NCBI RefSeq assembly: GCF_000455345.1 | Contig: NZ_HG315690.1 | Coordinates: forward strand, 2,121,360-2,185,359 | Direction: 5' to 3' | Length of the DNA: 64,000 nucleotides | DNA from: Halopiger goleimassiliensis | GTDB taxonomy: Archaea > Halobacteriota > Halobacteria > Halobacteriales > Natrialbaceae | Shown: in pieces, positions 62,351 to 64,000 of the stretch | Layout of the letters: each line of letters opens with the position of its first letter | How positions within the stretch are numbered: the stretch's first letter is position 1 | Notes under the pieces: model-generated | The model's database searches: none | What the model was told of the DNA's origin: nothing | Seen by the model: only the letters and a program-made list of their open reading frames with translations | Program-made: the position numbers and the translations under genes

Positions 62351-63421
62351 TTAGCCTGCCGCCGCGCCCGTCGCCACGGGGACGATCGACTGCGAGCCGA
62401 CGACCGTGCTCGAGGGAGCGGCCGTCGGGACGTGCGGTGACGCGTCCGTATCGGGGTTCGCCTCGAGCAAGTCTTCGGGATCGCTCGAGTACGATTCGGC
62501 GGTTTCGACCTCGATCGTCTCGCCGTCGGTGACCAGTACCACGTCGCCGTGGACGGCCGTCCAGTAGGTCTCGATCCCGCGGTCGGCGAAGCGCTCGAGG
62601 ACCTCCTCGTGGGGGTGGCCGTACTGGCTGTCCAGGGCGCTCGAGATCACCGCGAGGTCCGGATCGACGGCCTCGAGGAACGGCTTGCTCGAGGACGTCG
62701 AGGAGCCGTGGTGGCCGGCCTGCACGGCGTCGGCCGCAAGGTCCGCGCCGTGGTCGTCCACGAGACGGGATTCGACGTCGGTTTCGGCGTCGCCGGTCGT
62801 CAGGTAGCGAACGTCGCCGTACTCGATCGCGAGCGCGACGCTGGCCTCGTTCAGGTCCGTTGCGGATTCCCCCTCGGTTGGATTGAGTACCGTCGCCGAG
62901 ACGGCGTCGTCGGCGAGCAGGAGTTCGTCCCCCGCGCGCACCTCGAAGAGGTCGACGTCGTGGGCCTCGATCGCGTCGAGGTAGTTCTCGAAGGTCGCCG
63001 AGTCGTGAACTACGCCGGGGTCGTAGGCTACACCGACGCCCTCGCCGTCGGTCTCGAAGTGCTCGATGACGGCCGCGTGGCCGCCGATGTGGTCCGCGTG
63101 GGGGTGGGTCGCGACCAGGTGGTCGATCCGGTCGATTCCCCGCTCCTCGAGGGAATCGATGACCCCCGCACCGTCCGCTCGCCAGTCGCCGGTGTCGATC
63201 AGGATGGACTCGCCCGCGGGCGTCACGATCAGCGTCGAATCCGCCTGTCCGACGTCGAGGTGGTGGATCTCGAGGTCGCCATCGGGGGCTAGCCCGGTGG
63301 ATTCGTCCCCGCTCCCGTCGCCATCGCCGCCATCGATCGAATCGGTGAACCCGTTTCCCCCAACGCAACCCGCGAAAACGAGCATCGCGACGACCGCAAC
63401 GACGAGCGTCGTGCGTCGCAT
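62351..63421 (-). CDS. MBL-fold metallo-hydrolase lipoprotein (ComEC/Rec2 C-terminal-like)
   Basis: This 356-residue protein starts RRTTLVVAVVAMLVFAGC, a lipoprotein signal with the lipobox Cys near residue 19, and an acidic Gly/Ser linker. HHLDVGQADSTLIVTPAGES is the first strand of the ComEC-type metallo-beta-lactamase domain, VATHPHADHIGGHA the H-x-H-x-D-H metal motif, and TTGDAETDVESRL and QAGHHGSSTSSSKPFL the remaining metal-binding segments. Such domains hydrolyse nucleic-acid phosphodiesters in DNA-uptake proteins. Anchored outside the cell, it might act on extracellular DNA. It precedes a DUF3006 gene in one operon. Confidence 0.9.
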   Translation of the reverse strand: MRRTTLVVAVVAMLVFAGCVGGNGFTDSIDGGDGDGSGDESTGLAPDGDLEIHHLDVGQADSTLIVTPAGESILIDTGDWRADGAGVIDSLEERGIDRIDHLVATHPHADHIGGHAAVIEHFETDGEGVGVAYDPGVVHDSATFENYLDAIEAHDVDLFEVRAGDELLLADDAVSATVLNPTEGESATDLNEASVALAIEYGDVRYLTTGDAETDVESRLVDDHGADLAADAVQAGHHGSSTSSSKPFLEAVDPDLAVISSALDSQYGHPHEEVLERFADRGIETYWTAVHGDVVLVTDGETIEVETAESYSSDPEDLLEANPDTDASPHVPTAAPSSTVVGSQSIVPVATGAAAG

Positions 63422-63517
63422 AGAACCGACGTACGACGTCGCGCTGTATCAGGTTGTGGGCCACGACGGAAGGCAGTGTTCGGAGTGCAATCCTACACTA
63501 TCGAAAGGAGTGTAACT

Positions 63518-63607
63518 ACCACGAAAGCGCCACCCCCTTTCATTCCCACCCTTCGGTAGCTTGACCGGTCAGCCGATACGGGTGGGAATGAAAGGGGCTT
63601 TCGTGGT
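63518..63607. mobile_element. Imperfect long hairpin, possible MITE or IS605-type remnant
   Basis: The left arm (63518-63551) and right arm (63580-63607) are complementary over 28 bp with one 6-nt bulge, around a 28-nt loop. Right arm reads GGGTGGGAATGAAAGGGGC then TTTCGTGGT. No transposase gene is next to it. A strong terminator is a second explanation. Confidence 0.5.
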
Positions 63608-63658
63608 GTTTCGAACCACCGCAGAAAACTCACAGTAGCCTCTCCCGACGAAGACCAC

Positions 63659-64000
63659 CTATCGGAACAACTCGAGGACGGAAAGCGTCTCGAACGGGAA
63701 CGACTCGTCGGCGACGGCGACGGCACTGAAGCCGTGTTCGCCGGCCTCTTCGACCACGTCGTCGACGCCCGTGAGACTGCTGACCAGCAGGTAGACGGCA
63801 CCGTCGGGTGCCAGCACCCGGCCGACGGCCGCGAGGAACGGATCGATCACGGCCCGACCGTCCTCGCCGCCCGAGAGGGCCCGTTCCATCCAGTCGTCCC
63901 ACTCGTTCTCCGGATCGGTCGGGAGGTACGGCGGGTTGAAGACCACGGCGTCGAAGACGTCGTCCGCGAAGGGGGATACCAGATCGGCGCGGACGGTCTC
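63659..64000 (-). CDS. HemK2/MTQ2-like class I methyltransferase, C-terminal part
   Basis: This gene runs off the right edge; only its C-terminal 113 codons are seen. NPPYLPTDPENEWDDWMERA is the N-P-P-Y catalytic motif for methylation of the glutamine or lysine amide nitrogen. APDGAVYLLVSSLTGVDDVV is the later core strand. The archaeal HemK2 homologs modify release factors or ribosomal proteins. The N-terminal SAM-binding motif I lies outside the window. Confidence 0.88.
   Translation of the reverse strand, partial: ETVRADLVSPFADDVFDAVVFNPPYLPTDPENEWDDWMERALSGGEDGRAVIDPFLAAVGRVLAPDGAVYLLVSSLTGVDDVVEEAGEHGFSAVAVADESFPFETLSVLELFR

Noticed and set aside
1-64000. tRNA or rRNA genes
   Set aside because: I looked for T-loop-type GTTCGAATCC/GTTCAAATC patterns and rRNA cores and found none convincing.

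Overview
The window reads as the chromosome of an extremely halophilic archaeon (class Halobacteria, probably a Natrialbales-type genus). The evidence is high GC content, strongly acidic proteins, TATA boxes placed about 27 nt upstream of leaderless start codons, a Tat lipoprotein, a PGF-CTERM surface protein, a bacterioruberin pathway and a haloarchaeal type I-B CRISPR repeat. Identification to genus is not possible from the sequence alone.

Layout. (1) 1-17.6 kb is a surface-polysaccharide or glycan locus. It holds five alkaline-phosphatase-superfamily ('sulfatase-like') genes, two GT4 glycosyltransferases, two nucleotide-sugar dehydrogenases, two SDR epimerases, an FkbM methyltransferase, a MOP-family flippase and a polyprenyl-phosphate sugar transferase. 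The sulfatase and FkbM/flippase stretches look poorer in GC than their neighbours, as is common in exchangeable glycan loci. (2) 17.8-20.6 kb carries a divergent pair of secreted Q/N-repeat proteins that resemble curli subunits. (3) 20.7-26.7 kb is housekeeping and metabolism: a THEP1-type NTPase, an amidohydrolase, a rhodanese, an FAH-family enzyme, a cysteine-cluster protein, a metallophosphatase and a sugar nucleotidyltransferase. (4) 26.7-31.7 kb has a membrane-anchored protein with about twelve W-x-W modules (DUF1508/YegP-like) and an FNT channel fused to two UspA domains. (5) 31.9-38.5 kb is a carotenoid region, crtD-lyeJ-cruF facing a small membrane protein, crtB and a Bat-type regulator; the crtB promoter carries a near-match to the bop-type upstream activator sequence. 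(6) 38.7-48.2 kb holds a giant cell-surface subtilase, a TIGR00300 (LOR/SDH) enzyme, a zinc-ribbon protein, MsrB, an aminotransferase and small proteins. (7) 48.27-48.95 kb is a solitary CRISPR array with no cas genes nearby. (8) 49.1-56.3 kb is a BMP-type (nucleoside-like) ABC transporter with a TIM-barrel isomerase and a Gfo/Idh oxidoreductase. (9) 56.7-64 kb has two AtoE-like transporters, a split MetE pair, an MBL-fold lipoprotein with a DUF3006 partner, a hairpin element and a partial HemK2-like methyltransferase.

Most interesting points. The curlin-like pair sits beside the exopolysaccharide and 'sulfatase' genes, and could be an archaeal biofilm-matrix module. The 'sulfatases' lack the formylglycine cysteine and mostly carry threonine at the nucleophile position. 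A structured hairpin repeat of about 160 nt has smaller hairpin-bearing relatives apparently inserted in frame in crtD and in an AtoE-like transporter gene. The crtB promoter has a Bat-UAS-like site, and an array of five CGGWCCG motifs lies between the bat-like and subtilase genes.
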